A stretch of DNA of 64,000 nucleotides from Pseudomonas indica NBRC 103045 (GCF_002091635.1 NZ_BDAC01000023.1:20084-84083); one strand, 5' to 3'. Numbered from the stretch's first letter, positions 53,661 through 63,807 are shown. Numbers and translations: made by a program. Notes: generated from the sequence alone by a model not told the origin.

Positions 53661-54785
53661 ATGATGCGACATCCACGAGTCTGGATGGGACTCCTGCTGT
53701 GGTCGATTTTCAGCCAGGCGCAGGCTGCCTGGACTGTAAACATGTCTCCGGGGGCGACTGAGGTCAGCCGCTCCGTCTTCGATCTGCACATGACCATTTT
53801 CTGGATCTGCGTCGTCATTGGCGTCGTGGTCTTCGGGGCCATGTTCTGGTCGATGATCATCCACCGCCGCTCCACCGGCCAGGAGCCCGCCCACTTCCAC
53901 GAGAACACCCGCGTCGAGGTGCTCTGGACGGTGATCCCGCTGCTGATCCTGATCGGCATGGCCGTGCCCGCGACCCGGACGCTGATCCACATCTACGACC
54001 CGTCCGAATCCGAACTGGACGTGCTGGTCACCGGCTACCAGTGGAAGTGGCACTACAAGTACCTGAACCAGGACGTCGAGTTCTTCAGCAACCTGGCCAC
54101 CCCGCGCGAGCAGATCAGCAATCAGGTCGACAAGGACGAGCACTACCTGCTGGAGGTGGACCAGCCGCTGGTCCTGCCGGCCGGCGCCAAGGTGCGCTTC
54201 CTGGTCACCGCCGCCGACGTGATCCACTCCTGGTGGGTGCCGGCCCTGGCGGTGAAGAAGGACGCCATCCCCGGCTTCGTCAACGAATCCTGGACCCGCG
54301 TCGACCAGCCCGGTCTCTACCGTGGCCAGTGCACCGAGCTGTGCGGCAAGGACCACGGCTTCATGCCCATCGTGGTGGAGGTGAAGTCGAAGGAAGACTT
54401 CGACGCCTGGATGGGCGAGCGCAAGGCCGAAGCGGCCAAGCTGAAGGAGCTGACCAGCAAGGAGTGGACGATGGAAGAGCTGGTCGAGCGCGGCGAGAAG
54501 GCCTACTTGACCAACTGTGCCTCCTGCCACCAGCCCACCGGCGAAGGCCTGCCGCCGATGTTCCCGGCCCTGAAGGGTTCGAAAGTCGCCACCGGGCCGA
54601 AGGAAGAGCACTTGAACGTGGTGGTCAACGGCCGGCCGGGCACCGCCATGGCCGCGTTCGGCAAGCAACTGTCGGAAGTCGACATCGCCGCGATCATCAC
54701 CTACGAGCGTAATGCCTGGGGTAACAAGGTCGGCGACATGGTCACACCGAAAGACGTGCTGACCTTCAAACAGGCCCAGGAATAG
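53661..54785 (+). CDS. coxB: Cytochrome c oxidase subunit II with fused cytochrome c domain
   Basis: A 374-residue subunit of the aa3 oxidase. A signal peptide and two transmembrane helices (about 40-115) are followed by the periplasmic cupredoxin domain with the CuA ligands in CTELCGKDHGFM (about 221-232) and ADVIHSWW. The C-terminal cytochrome c domain has the haem-binding CASCH motif (about 288-292). It accepts electrons from cytochrome c. The start with a 20-residue leader fits. It begins the cox operon and precedes coxA by 11 bases. Confidence 0.95.
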   Translation: MMRHPRVWMGLLLWSIFSQAQAAWTVNMSPGATEVSRSVFDLHMTIFWICVVIGVVVFGAMFWSMIIHRRSTGQEPAHFHENTRVEVLWTVIPLLILIGMAVPATRTLIHIYDPSESELDVLVTGYQWKWHYKYLNQDVEFFSNLATPREQISNQVDKDEHYLLEVDQPLVLPAGAKVRFLVTAADVIHSWWVPALAVKKDAIPGFVNESWTRVDQPGLYRGQCTELCGKDHGFMPIVVEVKSKEDFDAWMGERKAEAAKLKELTSKEWTMEELVERGEKAYLTNCASCHQPTGEGLPPMFPALKGSKVATGPKEEHLNVVVNGRPGTAMAAFGKQLSEVDIAAIITYERNAWGNKVGDMVTPKDVLTFKQAQE

Positions 54786-54796
54786 GAGAGACCGAG

Positions 54797-56392
54797 ATGA
54801 GTGCAGTGATCGACACTGATACCGGTCATGCCGGGCATGACCACCACCACGGCCCGGCCAAGGGCCTGATGCGCTGGGTGCTGACCACCAACCACAAGGA
54901 CATCGGCACGATGTACCTGTGGTTCAGCTTCTGCATGTTCCTGCTCGGCGGCAGCATGGCCATGGTCATCCGCGCCGAGCTGTTCCAGCCGGGGCTGCAG
55001 ATCGTCCAGCCGGAATTCTTCAACCAGATGACCACCATGCACGGCCTGATCATGGTCTTCGGCGCGGTGATGCCGGCCTTCGTCGGCCTGGCCAACTGGA
55101 TGATCCCGCTGATGGTCGGCGCGCCGGACATGGCCCTGCCGCGGATGAACAACTTCAGCTTCTGGCTGCTGCCGGCGGCCTTCACGCTGCTGGTCTCGAC
55201 CCTGTTCACCGAGGGCGGCGGGCCGAACTTCGGCTGGACCTTCTATGCGCCGCTGTCCACCACCTACGCGCCGGAAAGCGTCACCTTCTTCATCTTCGCC
55301 ATCCACCTGATGGGCATCAGCTCGATCATGGGCGCGATCAACGTGATCGCCACCATCCTCAACCTGCGCGCCCCCGGCATGACCCTGATGAAGATGCCGC
55401 TGTTCGTCTGGACCTGGCTGATCACCGCCTTCCTGCTGATCGCGGTGATGCCGGTGCTGGCCGGCGTGGTGACCATGATGCTGATGGACATCCACTTCGG
55501 CACCAGCTTCTTCAATGCCGCCGGCGGTGGCGACCCGGTGCTGTTCCAGCACGTGTTCTGGTTTTTCGGCCACCCCGAGGTATACATCATGATCCTGCCC
55601 GCCTTCGGCGCGGTCAGCTCGATCATCCCGGCGTTCTCGCGCAAGCCGCTGTTCGGCTACACCTCGATGGTCTATGCCACCGCGGCGATCGCCTTCCTCT
55701 CGTTCATCGTCTGGGCGCACCACATGTTCACCGTAGGCATCCCGCTCACCGGCGAGCTGTTCTTCATGTACGCCACCATGCTGATCGCCGTGCCCACCGG
55801 GGTGAAGGTGTTCAACTGGGTGAGCACCATGTGGCAGGGCTCGCTGACCTTCGAGACGCCGATGCTGTTCGCCGTGGCCTTCGTCATCCTGTTCACCATC
55901 GGCGGTTTCTCCGGGCTGATGCTGGCCATCGCCCCGGCGGACTTCCAGTACCACGACACCTACTTCGTGGTGGCGCACTTCCACTACGTACTGGTGCCGG
56001 GGGCAATCTTCGGCATCTTCGCCTCGGCCTACTACTGGCTGCCCAAGTGGACCGGGCACATGTACGACGAGACCTTGGGCAAGCTGCACTTCTGGCTGTC
56101 CTTCATCGGCATGAACATGGCCTTCTTCCCGATGCACTTCGTCGGGCTGGCCGGCATGCCGCGGCGGATTCCCGACTACAACCTGCAGTTCGCCGACTTC
56201 AACATGGTCTCGTCCATCGGTGCCTTCACCTTCGGCGCGACCCAGTTCCTCTTCCTGTTCATCGTCATCAAGTGCATCCGTGGCGGCAAACCCGCCCCGG
56301 CCAAGCCCTGGGACGGCGCGGACGGGCTGGAGTGGACCGTGCCGTCGCCGGCGCCCTACCACACCTTCAGCACCCCGCCGGAAGTGAAGTGA
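54797..56392 (+). CDS. coxA: Cytochrome c oxidase subunit I
   Basis: The catalytic subunit of the aa3 oxidase, 531 residues with about 12 transmembrane helices. It has the low-spin haem a histidine in TTMHGLIMVFG (His about 75), the CuB and cross-linked His-Tyr region in WFFGHPEVYIMILPAFG (about 255-271) and the HDTYFVVAHFHYVL motif (about 390-403). It reduces O2 to water and pumps protons. It lies between coxB and ctaG. Confidence 0.97.
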   Translation: MSAVIDTDTGHAGHDHHHGPAKGLMRWVLTTNHKDIGTMYLWFSFCMFLLGGSMAMVIRAELFQPGLQIVQPEFFNQMTTMHGLIMVFGAVMPAFVGLANWMIPLMVGAPDMALPRMNNFSFWLLPAAFTLLVSTLFTEGGGPNFGWTFYAPLSTTYAPESVTFFIFAIHLMGISSIMGAINVIATILNLRAPGMTLMKMPLFVWTWLITAFLLIAVMPVLAGVVTMMLMDIHFGTSFFNAAGGGDPVLFQHVFWFFGHPEVYIMILPAFGAVSSIIPAFSRKPLFGYTSMVYATAAIAFLSFIVWAHHMFTVGIPLTGELFFMYATMLIAVPTGVKVFNWVSTMWQGSLTFETPMLFAVAFVILFTIGGFSGLMLAIAPADFQYHDTYFVVAHFHYVLVPGAIFGIFASAYYWLPKWTGHMYDETLGKLHFWLSFIGMNMAFFPMHFVGLAGMPRRIPDYNLQFADFNMVSSIGAFTFGATQFLFLFIVIKCIRGGKPAPAKPWDGADGLEWTVPSPAPYHTFSTPPEVK

Positions 56393-56402
56393 GGTCGCGG
56401 CC

Positions 56403-56951
56403 ATGAGTGAAGCCCTGAGCACCCGTCGCCTGGTCCAGCGCCTGTTGCTGGTGGTGGTGGCGATGTTCGCCTTCGGCTTTCTCCTGGTGCCGATCTACGA
56501 CGTCATGTGCCAGGCCTTCGGCATCAACGGCAAGACCGCCGGGGCCTACCAGGGATCGCAGCAGGTGGACGAGGCGCGCCAAGTGCGCGTGCAGTTCCTC
56601 GCCACCAACTCGGCGGGCATGGTCTGGGAATTCGGCCCGAAGGCCGAGGAGCTGACAGTGAAGCCGGGGGCCACCAACGAAATACTGTTCGTGGCCTACA
56701 ACCCCACCGACAAGCCGATGACCGCCCAGGCCATTCCCAGCGTGTCGCCGTCCAAGGCGGCCGCCTATTTCCACAAGACCGAGTGCTTCTGCTTCACCCA
56801 GCAGGTGCTGCAACCGGGCGAGCGCATCGAGATGCCGGTGCGCTTCATCGTCGACCGCGACCTGCCCGCCGACGTCCGCCACCTCACCCTTGCCTACACG
56901 CTGTTCGACATCACTGCCCGCCAGCCGCCCGTTGCCCACAACGGCGGCTAA
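56403..56951 (+). CDS. ctaG: Cytochrome c oxidase assembly protein CtaG/Cox11
   Basis: A 182-residue membrane-anchored copper chaperone that inserts CuB into subunit I. One transmembrane helix (about 12-32, LLLVVVAMFAFGFLLVPIYDVMCQ) is followed by an immunoglobulin-like periplasmic domain with the copper-binding CFCF motif in TECFCFTQQ (about 127-135). It lies between coxA and coxC, the usual place. Confidence 0.95.
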   Translation: MSEALSTRRLVQRLLLVVVAMFAFGFLLVPIYDVMCQAFGINGKTAGAYQGSQQVDEARQVRVQFLATNSAGMVWEFGPKAEELTVKPGATNEILFVAYNPTDKPMTAQAIPSVSPSKAAAYFHKTECFCFTQQVLQPGERIEMPVRFIVDRDLPADVRHLTLAYTLFDITARQPPVAHNGG

Positions 56952-56965
56952 GGAGAACAAGAGAA

Positions 56966-57853
56966 ATGGCAACTCACGAGCAGTACTACGTCCCCGCCCA
57001 GAGCAAATGGCCGATCATCGCCACCATCGGGTTGGCGACCACCCTCTATGGCCTCGGTACTTGGTTCAACGACCTCAAGGCCGGGCGCGACGAATCCAAC
57101 GGCCCGCTGATCTTCTTCATCGGCGGCCTGCTGGTCGCCTACATGCTGTTCGGCTGGTTCGGCAACGTCATCAAGGAAAGCCGCGCCGGGCTGTACAGCG
57201 CGCAGATGGACCGCTCGTTCCGCTGGGGCATGAGCTGGTTCATCTTCTCCGAGGTGATGTTCTTCGCCGCCTTCTTCGGCACGCTCTTCTACATCCGCTA
57301 CTGGACCGGCCCCTGGCTGGGCGGCGAAGGCGACAAGGGCATCAGCAACATGCTCTGGCCGAACTTCGAGTACACCTGGCCGCTGCTGAACAACCCGGAC
57401 CCGAAGCTGTTCCCGGCGCCGGAAGGCATCATCGATCCGTGGAAGCTGCCGCTGATCAACACCATCCTGCTGGTGACCTCCAGCTTCACCGTGACCTTCG
57501 CCCACCATGCCCTGCGCAAGGGCGAGCGGCAGAAGCTCAAGCTCTGGCTGGCGGCGACCATCCTGCTGGGTGTGACCTTCCTGGTGTTGCAGGCCGAGGA
57601 GTACGTGCATGCCTACACCGAACTCGGCCTGACCCTGGGCTCGGGCATCTACGGCGCCACCTTCTTCATGCTCACCGGCTTCCACGGCGCCCACGTGACC
57701 CTCGGTGCGCTGATCCTCACGGTGATGCTGGTCCGCATCCTGCGCGGGCACTTCACCCCCGAGCACCACTTCGGCTTCGAAGCCGCCAGCTGGTACTGGC
57801 ACTTCGTGGACGTGGTGTGGATCGGGCTGTTCACCTTCGTCTATGTGCTTTAG
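56966..57853 (+). CDS. coxC: Cytochrome c oxidase subunit III
   Basis: A 295-residue, seven-helix subunit of the aa3 oxidase. Family motifs include RWGMSWFIFSEVMFFAAFFGTLFY, HGAHVTLGALILTVML and the C-terminal FEAASWYWHFVDVVWIGLFTFVYV. It stabilises subunit I. AGGAGAAC precedes the ATG. The opposing DUF2909 gene follows. Confidence 0.95.
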   Translation: MATHEQYYVPAQSKWPIIATIGLATTLYGLGTWFNDLKAGRDESNGPLIFFIGGLLVAYMLFGWFGNVIKESRAGLYSAQMDRSFRWGMSWFIFSEVMFFAAFFGTLFYIRYWTGPWLGGEGDKGISNMLWPNFEYTWPLLNNPDPKLFPAPEGIIDPWKLPLINTILLVTSSFTVTFAHHALRKGERQKLKLWLAATILLGVTFLVLQAEEYVHAYTELGLTLGSGIYGATFFMLTGFHGAHVTLGALILTVMLVRILRGHFTPEHHFGFEAASWYWHFVDVVWIGLFTFVYVL

Positions 57854-57898
57854 GGGAGCGGCAAGCTGCAAGTTGCAAGCGACAAGACAGGAAGAGCG

Positions 57899-58102
57899 TT
57901 ACCAGGTGGCATGAGTCGTGAGCTGGCCGCTGTAGAAACCCCAGGCGATCAGGGCCAGGGTGAGGGTGGCCAGGGTCACGCGGACGAACAGGGCGTTGAC
58001 CAGCCGATTGGTGCGGCCCTCGTCCTTGATCAGGAAGAACAGGCCGCTGAACAGACTGACCACAGTGGCGAGCAGCAAGAGGACGATTGCGGCCTTGAGC
58101 AT
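57899..58102 (-). CDS. DUF2909 twin-transmembrane protein
   Basis: A 67-residue protein with two hydrophobic helices (MLKAAIVLLLLATVVSLFSGLFFL, then ALFVRVTLATLTLALIAWGFYSG) joined by a short polar loop KDEGRTNRL. This is the DUF2909 family, often encoded opposite the cox assembly genes. A longer start (MHDVPPF) at 58138 is possible; no good ribosome site distinguishes them. Function unknown. Confidence 0.8.
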   Translation of the reverse strand: MLKAAIVLLLLATVVSLFSGLFFLIKDEGRTNRLVNALFVRVTLATLTLALIAWGFYSGQLTTHATW

Positions 58103-58174
58103 GCGGGGATCCAGGGGAAAGGGGGGAACGTCGTGCATTATAGCCAGTCGTCTTCGCGGATTCGGGAGCACGGC

Positions 58175-58906
58175 ATGAGCCGCTTCCGGCCCGGACTGGC
58201 GCCGACCCTGGTGGTGCTGGCGCTGTTGCCGCTGCTCGTCTGGCTGGGGTTCTGGCAGTTGCAGCGGGCGGACGAGAAACGCGCCCTGCTCGCCGCCCAG
58301 GCCGCGCGCCTGCAAGCCGCGCCGGTGGCGGTCAGCGAGCTGGAGCGCAGCCGCGATCCGGCGTTCCTGCGGGTGCGCCTGGAGGGTTTCTTCGACGACC
58401 ACCACAGTCTGATCCTCGACAACCGCAGCCGTGACGGCCAGGTCGGCGTCGAGCTGCTGCAACCCTTCTACGACCAGCCGAGCGGGCTCTGGCTGCTGGT
58501 CAACCGGGGCTGGCTGCCCTGGCCGGACCGGCGCCAGCCGCCGCGCTTCGACACCCCGGAACAACCCCTGGCGCTGACCGCCTGGGTCTACGTGCCAGCC
58601 GGCAAACCCTTCCAGTTGCGCGCCGATGCCGCGACCGACGGTTGGCCGCGACTGGTCACGGCGGTCGAGCCGGCGGTGCTCTGGCAGCGCCTCGGGCGTG
58701 GCGGCCTGCCCTACGAAATCCGTCTCGAACCGGGCCCGGCGGCCTACCGGGCAGAGTGGCCGGTGGTCGCCATGGGCCCGGAAAAACACCTCGGCTATGC
58801 CGTGCAGTGGTTCGCCCTGGCGGCTGCCCTGCTCGGCTTGTTCGTTTACCTCGGACTGCACAATGCGCGGGAGAAAAAAGATGAATCCAGCCATCGCCCT
58901 GCCTGA
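58175..58906 (+). CDS. SURF1 family cytochrome oxidase assembly protein
   Basis: A 243-residue protein with N- and C-terminal transmembrane helices (about 9-28 and 213-233) and a periplasmic domain between them. SURF1 motifs include LGFWQLQRADEKRALL and LLVNRGWLPWP, and it ends EKHLGYAVQWFALAAALLGLFVYL. It is thought to help place haem a. It overlaps the next gene by 26 bases. Confidence 0.92.
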   Translation: MSRFRPGLAPTLVVLALLPLLVWLGFWQLQRADEKRALLAAQAARLQAAPVAVSELERSRDPAFLRVRLEGFFDDHHSLILDNRSRDGQVGVELLQPFYDQPSGLWLLVNRGWLPWPDRRQPPRFDTPEQPLALTAWVYVPAGKPFQLRADAATDGWPRLVTAVEPAVLWQRLGRGGLPYEIRLEPGPAAYRAEWPVVAMGPEKHLGYAVQWFALAAALLGLFVYLGLHNAREKKDESSHRPA

Positions 58907-59462
58907 AGCCCCGGCACGTCGCCGACGTGGCCGCTGGCAGCTGATCCTGCTGATCGCCGTGGTGGTCGGCCCCATGCTGCTGGCCTCGGGCATGTACCAC
59001 TGGCGTTTCTGGGTGCCGGACGGGCGCAGCTACCACGGCGAGCTGATCGGCAACGGCCTCGGTCGCACCGACATCGGCGTGACGGCGGCCGACGAGCACC
59101 TCTGGCAACTGCTGGTCACCGCACCGCAGGACTGCGCCCAGGAGTGCCAGCAACTGGTCTACCTGGCCCGGCAGATTCATATCGGCCTCGGCCGCGAGGC
59201 GTCGCGCGCCGGCCATGCGCTGGCCAACGCTCGGCCGCTGGACGATGACTTCGCTACCCGCCTCGAACGCGAATACCCGCAACTGCAACGCTACGGTCTG
59301 GATGCCGACGCCTATGCCCGCGGCACCCACGACCTCGGCGGCGCGCAGCTGTGGATCGTCGACCCGCACGGCAACCTGGTGTTGCGCTACGACGCCAAGG
59401 CGAACGGCAAGCAAATCCTCAACGACCTTCGCCATCTGCTGAAACTGTCGAAGATCGGCTGA
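58881..59462 (+). CDS. Membrane-anchored CxxxC protein in the cox operon
   Basis: A 193-residue protein with one N-terminal transmembrane helix (about 20-38) and a periplasmic domain with CAQEC (Cys85, Cys89), the same C-x3-C spacing as the copper site of Sco proteins. It ends with the thioredoxin-fold-like LWIVDPHGNLVLRYDAKANGKQILNDL. It could be a distant Sco or thioredoxin-type assembly factor; this is inference from spacing and context. It starts inside the SURF1 gene and precedes ctaA by 19 bases. Confidence 0.8.
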   Translation: MNPAIALPEAPARRRRGRWQLILLIAVVVGPMLLASGMYHWRFWVPDGRSYHGELIGNGLGRTDIGVTAADEHLWQLLVTAPQDCAQECQQLVYLARQIHIGLGREASRAGHALANARPLDDDFATRLEREYPQLQRYGLDADAYARGTHDLGGAQLWIVDPHGNLVLRYDAKANGKQILNDLRHLLKLSKIG

Positions 59463-59481
59463 GCCGACAGGGGGAACGAGG

Positions 59482-60564
59482 ATGGATAGAGCCCTGCGCA
59501 GAGCCGGTTACCGTCTGGCAATCGTCGCCACCCTGCTGGCGCTGGTGGTGGTGCTCCTCGGCGCCTACACCCGCCTGACCCACGCCGGCCTCGGTTGCCC
59601 GGACTGGCCGGGCTGCTACGGCTTCATCGGCGTGCCCAAGACCGAGGCGCAACTGGCCCACGCCGAGCGTCACTTCCCCGACGCGCCGGTGGAGGCGGAG
59701 AAGGGCTGGAACGAGATGGTCCACCGCTACTTCGCCGGCACTCTCGGCCTGCTGATCCTCGTCCTGGCGATCCGTTCGCTGCGCCGCCGTGGCCGCGACG
59801 GGCAGCCGCTGAAGCTGCCCTTGCTGCTGCTCGGCGTGGTGATCACCCAGGCGGCGTTCGGCATGTGGACGGTGACCCTCAAGCTCTGGCCGCAGGTGGT
59901 AACCGCGCACTTGCTCGGCGGTTTCACCACCCTGGCGTTGTTGTTCCTGCTCTGCCTGCGGTTGTCGCGGGAATTCCCCGTCCTACCCGGGGTGCCCCGG
60001 CGGCTGCGTGTCCTGGCGGCGCTCGCCCTGTTGCTGGTGATCGGTCAAATCGCCCTGGGCGGCTGGGTCAGCAGCAACTACGCGGCGGTGGCCTGCATCG
60101 ACCTGCCCACCTGCCACGGCGAATGGTGGCCGGCGATGGACTTCGCCAATGGCTTCCACCTGACCCAGCACATCGGCCCCAACTACCTCGGCGGACAACT
60201 CGACAGCGATGCCCGCACCGCCATCCACATGACCCACCGTCTCGGCGCCCTGACCGTCACCCTGGTGCTGCTGGCGCTGGCCTGGCAACTGCGTCGCCAC
60301 GGCCTGTCGCGGCTGGCCGGCCTGTTGCTGCTGGCGCTGGCCGTGCAGGTCGGGTTGGGCATCAGCAACGTGCTGTTCCATCTGCCGCTGGCGGTGGCAG
60401 TCGCCCACAACGGCGGCGGGGCTCTCCTGCTGCTGGTGATGGTGGCGGTCAATTACCGGCTGCGTTCCGTTCCGCAGCCCGCCCGTCAGCCGGAACGGCA
60501 AGCCTGGGTGTCGCTGCAACCGACCCCCACTCCGAGATCACTCGCCATAAGGAGATCATCATGA
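59482..60564 (+). CDS. ctaA: Haem A synthase
   Basis: Oxidises haem O to haem A. The 360-residue membrane protein has eight predicted helices in two four-helix halves. A cysteine pair follows the first helix in [14 protein letters not shown], with the haem-ligand-type histidines in MVHRYFAG and MTHRLGAL. It overlaps cyoE by four bases (ATGA). Confidence 0.95.
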   Translation: MDRALRRAGYRLAIVATLLALVVVLLGAYTRLTHAGLGCPDWPGCYGFIGVPKTEAQLAHAERHFPDAPVEAEKGWNEMVHRYFAGTLGLLILVLAIRSLRRRGRDGQPLKLPLLLLGVVITQAAFGMWTVTLKLWPQVVTAHLLGGFTTLALLFLLCLRLSREFPVLPGVPRRLRVLAALALLLVIGQIALGGWVSSNYAAVACIDLPTCHGEWWPAMDFANGFHLTQHIGPNYLGGQLDSDARTAIHMTHRLGALTVTLVLLALAWQLRRHGLSRLAGLLLLALAVQVGLGISNVLFHLPLAVAVAHNGGGALLLLVMVAVNYRLRSVPQPARQPERQAWVSLQPTPTPRSLAIRRSS

Positions 60565-61460
60565 CGACCCTGCTGCGCGAACGAAGTGCCCACGCGAGCT
60601 GGCGCGACTACCTGGAGCTGACCAAGCCGAAGGTGGTGGTGCTGATGCTGATCACCTCGCTGGTCGGCATGTTCCTCGCCACCCGTGCCGGCGTGCCCTG
60701 GACCGTGTTGCTGTTCGGCAACCTCGGCATCGGCCTCTGTGCCGGGGCGGCGGCGGCGGTCAATCATGTGGTGGACCGGCGCATCGACTCGATCATGGCG
60801 CGTACCCACAAGCGGCCGCTGGCCGAGGGGCGCGTGTCGCCGGCTGCGGCCCTGGGCTTCGCCCTGCTGCTGGCGGTGCTGGGTATGTCCCTGCTGCTGG
60901 TGTTCACCAACGAGCTGGCGGCCTGGCTGACCCTGGCCTCGCTGCTCGGCTACGCGGTGGTCTACACCGGCTTCCTCAAGCGCGCCACGCCGCAGAACAT
61001 CGTCATCGGCGGCCTGGCCGGCGCCGCGCCGCCGCTGCTCGGCTGGGTCGCCGTCACCGGTCATCTGTCCGCCGAACCGCTGCTGCTGGTGCTGATCATC
61101 TTCGCCTGGACGCCGCCGCACTTCTGGGCCCTGGCCATCCACCGCAAGGCGGAGTACGCCAAGGCGGATATCCCCATGCTGCCGGTCACCCACGGCGAGG
61201 GCTACACCAAGCTGCACATCCTGCTCTACACCCTGGTGCTGCTGGCGGTGAGCCTGCTGCCCTACGCCATCCACATGAGCGGGCCGCTCTACCTCGCCGG
61301 TGCGCTGCTGCTCGGCGGGCGCTTCCTGCACTGGGCCTGGGTGCTGTACCGTGACGCCCGGCCGCACGCTGCGATCAACACCTTCAAGTACAGTATCTGG
61401 TACCTGTTCCTGCTGTTCATCGCGCTGCTCGTCGATCACTACCTGTTGTTGGCCCTATGA
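60561..61460 (+). CDS. cyoE: Protohaem IX farnesyltransferase (haem O synthase)
   Basis: Adds a farnesyl group to haem b, giving haem O. The 299-residue UbiA-family membrane enzyme has the aspartate-rich motif [23 protein letters not shown] (about 65-87) and the second conserved region [17 protein letters not shown] (about 193-209). It is also called CtaB. AAGGAG lies upstream of the ATG, and it ends in an overlap with sco. Confidence 0.95.
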   Translation: MTTLLRERSAHASWRDYLELTKPKVVVLMLITSLVGMFLATRAGVPWTVLLFGNLGIGLCAGAAAAVNHVVDRRIDSIMARTHKRPLAEGRVSPAAALGFALLLAVLGMSLLLVFTNELAAWLTLASLLGYAVVYTGFLKRATPQNIVIGGLAGAAPPLLGWVAVTGHLSAEPLLLVLIIFAWTPPHFWALAIHRKAEYAKADIPMLPVTHGEGYTKLHILLYTLVLLAVSLLPYAIHMSGPLYLAGALLLGGRFLHWAWVLYRDARPHAAINTFKYSIWYLFLLFIALLVDHYLLLAL

Positions 61461-62092
61461 CCCGAGTCCAGAAAACCGTCTTCATCCTCGTTGCCCTGAT
61501 CGCCCTGGTGATCGGCCTGACCTTCTCCAAGGTGCTCAACGCGCCGCGCCAGGCCGATCCGACCCAACTGCTCGACGCCGGTATCGTGCTGCTGCCGCAG
61601 AGCCGGACGCTCCCCGAACTGCAACTGACCGACCAGGACGGTCAGCCGATGCGGATGGATCAGTTGAAGGATCGCTGGAGTCTGCTGTTCTTCGGCTACA
61701 CCTTCTGCCCGGACGTCTGCCCCACGACTTTGGCGCAGCTGCGGCAGATCAAGGGCATGCTGCCGGAAGCGATGCGCGGCGACCTGCGCATGGTGCTGGT
61801 CAGCGTCGACCCCAACCGCGATACCCCCGAGCAGCTCAAGCAGTACCTGGGCTATTTCGACGCCGGCTTCGAGGGCGTGACGGGCGATCTCGCGGATATC
61901 CAGAAGCTGGCCAATGCGGTGAGCATTCCGTTCATTCCGGGCGATACCAGCAAGGAAAACTACACCGTCGATCACAGCGGCAACCTGGTGATCATCGGCC
62001 CCGACGGCACCCAACGCGGCTTTATCCGCGCCCCGCTGAACGGCCAGAAGCTCGCCACGCAATTGCCGGAGTTGATGAAACCGCGGGGTTGA
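61457..62092 (+). CDS. Sco1/SenC copper chaperone
   Basis: A 211-residue membrane-anchored thioredoxin-fold protein. One N-terminal helix (about 8-24) is followed by the copper-binding CPDVC motif (Cys84, Cys88) and the later metal-ligand histidine in [14 protein letters not shown] (about 174). It delivers copper to the CuA site of subunit II. It overlaps cyoE by four bases and ends the operon. Confidence 0.95.
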   Translation: MTRVQKTVFILVALIALVIGLTFSKVLNAPRQADPTQLLDAGIVLLPQSRTLPELQLTDQDGQPMRMDQLKDRWSLLFFGYTFCPDVCPTTLAQLRQIKGMLPEAMRGDLRMVLVSVDPNRDTPEQLKQYLGYFDAGFEGVTGDLADIQKLANAVSIPFIPGDTSKENYTVDHSGNLVIIGPDGTQRGFIRAPLNGQKLATQLPELMKPRG

Positions 62093-62106
62093 GAGATGGT
62101 CGATTG

Positions 62107-62305
62107 GGGCGAATTTTTCGCCCGTACAAAAAACCGGGCCCACCTTGCCTTGTAGGAGCGAGCTTTGCTCGCGATTCGGGCCGTAGAGACGCTTCGCCAG
62201 CAGAGCTGGCTCCTACGAAAGCATGGCCGGTGCGGCTCCATCGCGAATGAATTCGCTCCCACAAAACGGTTCGGACCTGTTCTGTAGGGGCGAACTCATT
62301 CGCCC
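62107..62305. repeat. REP/REPIN cluster after the cox operon
   Basis: Five palindromic units in 200 bases: 62107-62123, the canonical GTAGGAGCGAGCTTTGCTCGCGA (62152-62174) paired with an inverse unit at 62195-62216, and two GCGAAT-type units at 62241-62263 and 62284-62305. The 62152-62216 inverted pair is a REPIN. These elements are moved by RAYT-type enzymes encoded elsewhere. Confidence 0.85.
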
Positions 62306-62314
62306 AAGCCCTCC

Positions 62315-62740
62315 TCACTTCGCGAACAACTGGCCGATGTCCTTGAACGCCTTGAACTCCAGCGCGTTGCCGCAGGGGTCGAGGAGGAACAGGGTGGCTT
62401 GCTCGCCCACCTGCCCCTTGAAGCGCACGTAAGGTTCGATGACGAACGTCGTGCCGCGCGCCTTGAGCCGTTCGGCCAGGCGTTCCCAGTCCTCCCAGGC
62501 CAGCACCACGCCGAAATGCGGCACCGGTACGTCGTGGCCGTCCACCGGGTTGCTGTGGGCCTGCTCCTGGGAATCGGTCTTCGGCGCCTCGTGGATCACC
62601 AGTTGATGGCCGAAGAAGTCGAAATCCACCCAATGCTCGCTGCTGCGGCCTTCGGGGCAGCCGAAGACTTCGCCGTAGAAATGCCGGGCGGCGGCCAGGT
62701 CGTAGACGGGTATCGCCAAATGAAAGGGGGCAAGGCTCAT
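62315..62740 (-). CDS. VOC family protein
   Basis: A 141-residue vicinal oxygen chelate protein: [46 protein letters not shown], then [20 protein letters not shown] and the C-terminal [14 protein letters not shown]. The His/Glu ligand positions of the two half-sites are present. It is divergent from the LysR gene at 62848, which probably controls it. Substrate unknown. Confidence 0.85.
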   Translation of the reverse strand: MSLAPFHLAIPVYDLAAARHFYGEVFGCPEGRSSEHWVDFDFFGHQLVIHEAPKTDSQEQAHSNPVDGHDVPVPHFGVVLAWEDWERLAERLKARGTTFVIEPYVRFKGQVGEQATLFLLDPCGNALEFKAFKDIGQLFAK

Positions 62741-62847
62741 CGATCGGTTCTCCTGGTTGGATCGCCCCATTCTCAGCAGCAGCCGTTTCGATGGAAAGCG
62801 AATATCCTTGCGGCCGAGCACGAAAGATTTCGATAAATGGAGACCAC

Positions 62848-63714
62848 ATGCTGCGTGAGTTGAAGACCTTCGTCACCGTGGCCCGCCTGGGAACCTTCGC
62901 CGCCGCCGGCCAGCGGATCGGCCTGACGCAATCGGCGGTCAGTGCGCAAATCCGCGTGCTGGAGCAGGGCCTCGGCGTTCGCCTGTTCGACCGTAGCGGT
63001 CGGGCGGCCGTTCTCAACGCTGCCGGCCGGCACGCCCTGCCGCTGGCCGAGCAGATGCTCTCCCTGTACGGACAGATGGCGCTGCCCTCGGATGTGGCCG
63101 AGTGGCGCGGCGAGCTGAAGATCGGCGCCATCGCCACGTTGCAGACCGGGCTGCTGCCGGAGGCCTTGCCGCGCTTTCGCGAGAAGGCGCCGCACATCGA
63201 GTTGAAGCTGGTGCCAGGCGTATCGCTCAACCTGCTGGGCCAGGTGGATGCCGGCGAGCTGGATCTCGCCCTGCTGATCAAGCCGCCCTTCGCCCTGCCC
63301 AAGGAGCTGCTGGAAGTCTCGCTGGCCCGTGAGCCCTTCGTGCTCATCGCCCCGGAAAGCCTGCCCGGCGACGATCCCCTGCAACTGCTCGCCGAGCAGC
63401 CCTTCGTACGCTACGACCGCGCCTCCTTCGGCGGGCGGCTGGTCAACGGCTTTCTCCGCGAACAGCGACTGCAGGTCCGCGAGGCGCTGGAGCTGGACGA
63501 ACTGGAGGCCATCGTGCGGATGGTCGAGTGCGGCCTGGGCGTCTCCCTGATTCCGCGTGCAGGGCTCTGGCTGCAACGGCCGACCCGGCTGCGGGTGATC
63601 GAACTGGGCGAACTGACCTTCCACCGCGAACTGGTGGCGGTCATGCGCCGTGCCCAGCGGCAACCGGCGCTGGAATGCCTGTTGGATTGCCTGCGAGGGG
63701 CCGCCTCTGTGTAA
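62848..63714 (+). CDS. LysR-family transcription regulator
   Basis: A 288-residue LysR regulator. Helix-turn-helix [35 protein letters not shown] (about residues 17-51) and a substrate-binding domain with LIPRAGLW near the end. TGGAGA lies upstream of the ATG. It is divergent from the VOC gene across 107 bases. Confidence 0.88.
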   Translation: MLRELKTFVTVARLGTFAAAGQRIGLTQSAVSAQIRVLEQGLGVRLFDRSGRAAVLNAAGRHALPLAEQMLSLYGQMALPSDVAEWRGELKIGAIATLQTGLLPEALPRFREKAPHIELKLVPGVSLNLLGQVDAGELDLALLIKPPFALPKELLEVSLAREPFVLIAPESLPGDDPLQLLAEQPFVRYDRASFGGRLVNGFLREQRLQVREALELDELEAIVRMVECGLGVSLIPRAGLWLQRPTRLRVIELGELTFHRELVAVMRRAQRQPALECLLDCLRGAASV

Positions 63715-63730
63715 GCCGGAATTTCGCCGT

Positions 63731-63807
63731 CCCGGATTGCGCCAAGGCTTATCCGGGCCACGTATTCGCCCGGTCCCGTAGCCCAGATAAGCGCAGCGCA
63801 ATCCGGG
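63731..63807. repeat. Inverted repeat of the CCGGATTGCGC...TATCCGGG type
   Basis: Arms 63731-63762 and 63777-63807 are imperfect inverted copies of the same sequence (CGGATTGCGC and TATCCGGGCCACG portions). It starts 17 bases after the LysR stop and probably is a dispersed genomic repeat that can act as a terminator. Confidence 0.7.

Noticed and set aside
57854..57898. Short repeated GCAAGCTGCAAG-type sequence after coxC
   Set aside because: It looks like a simple intergenic repeat and has no stem strong enough to call a terminator.
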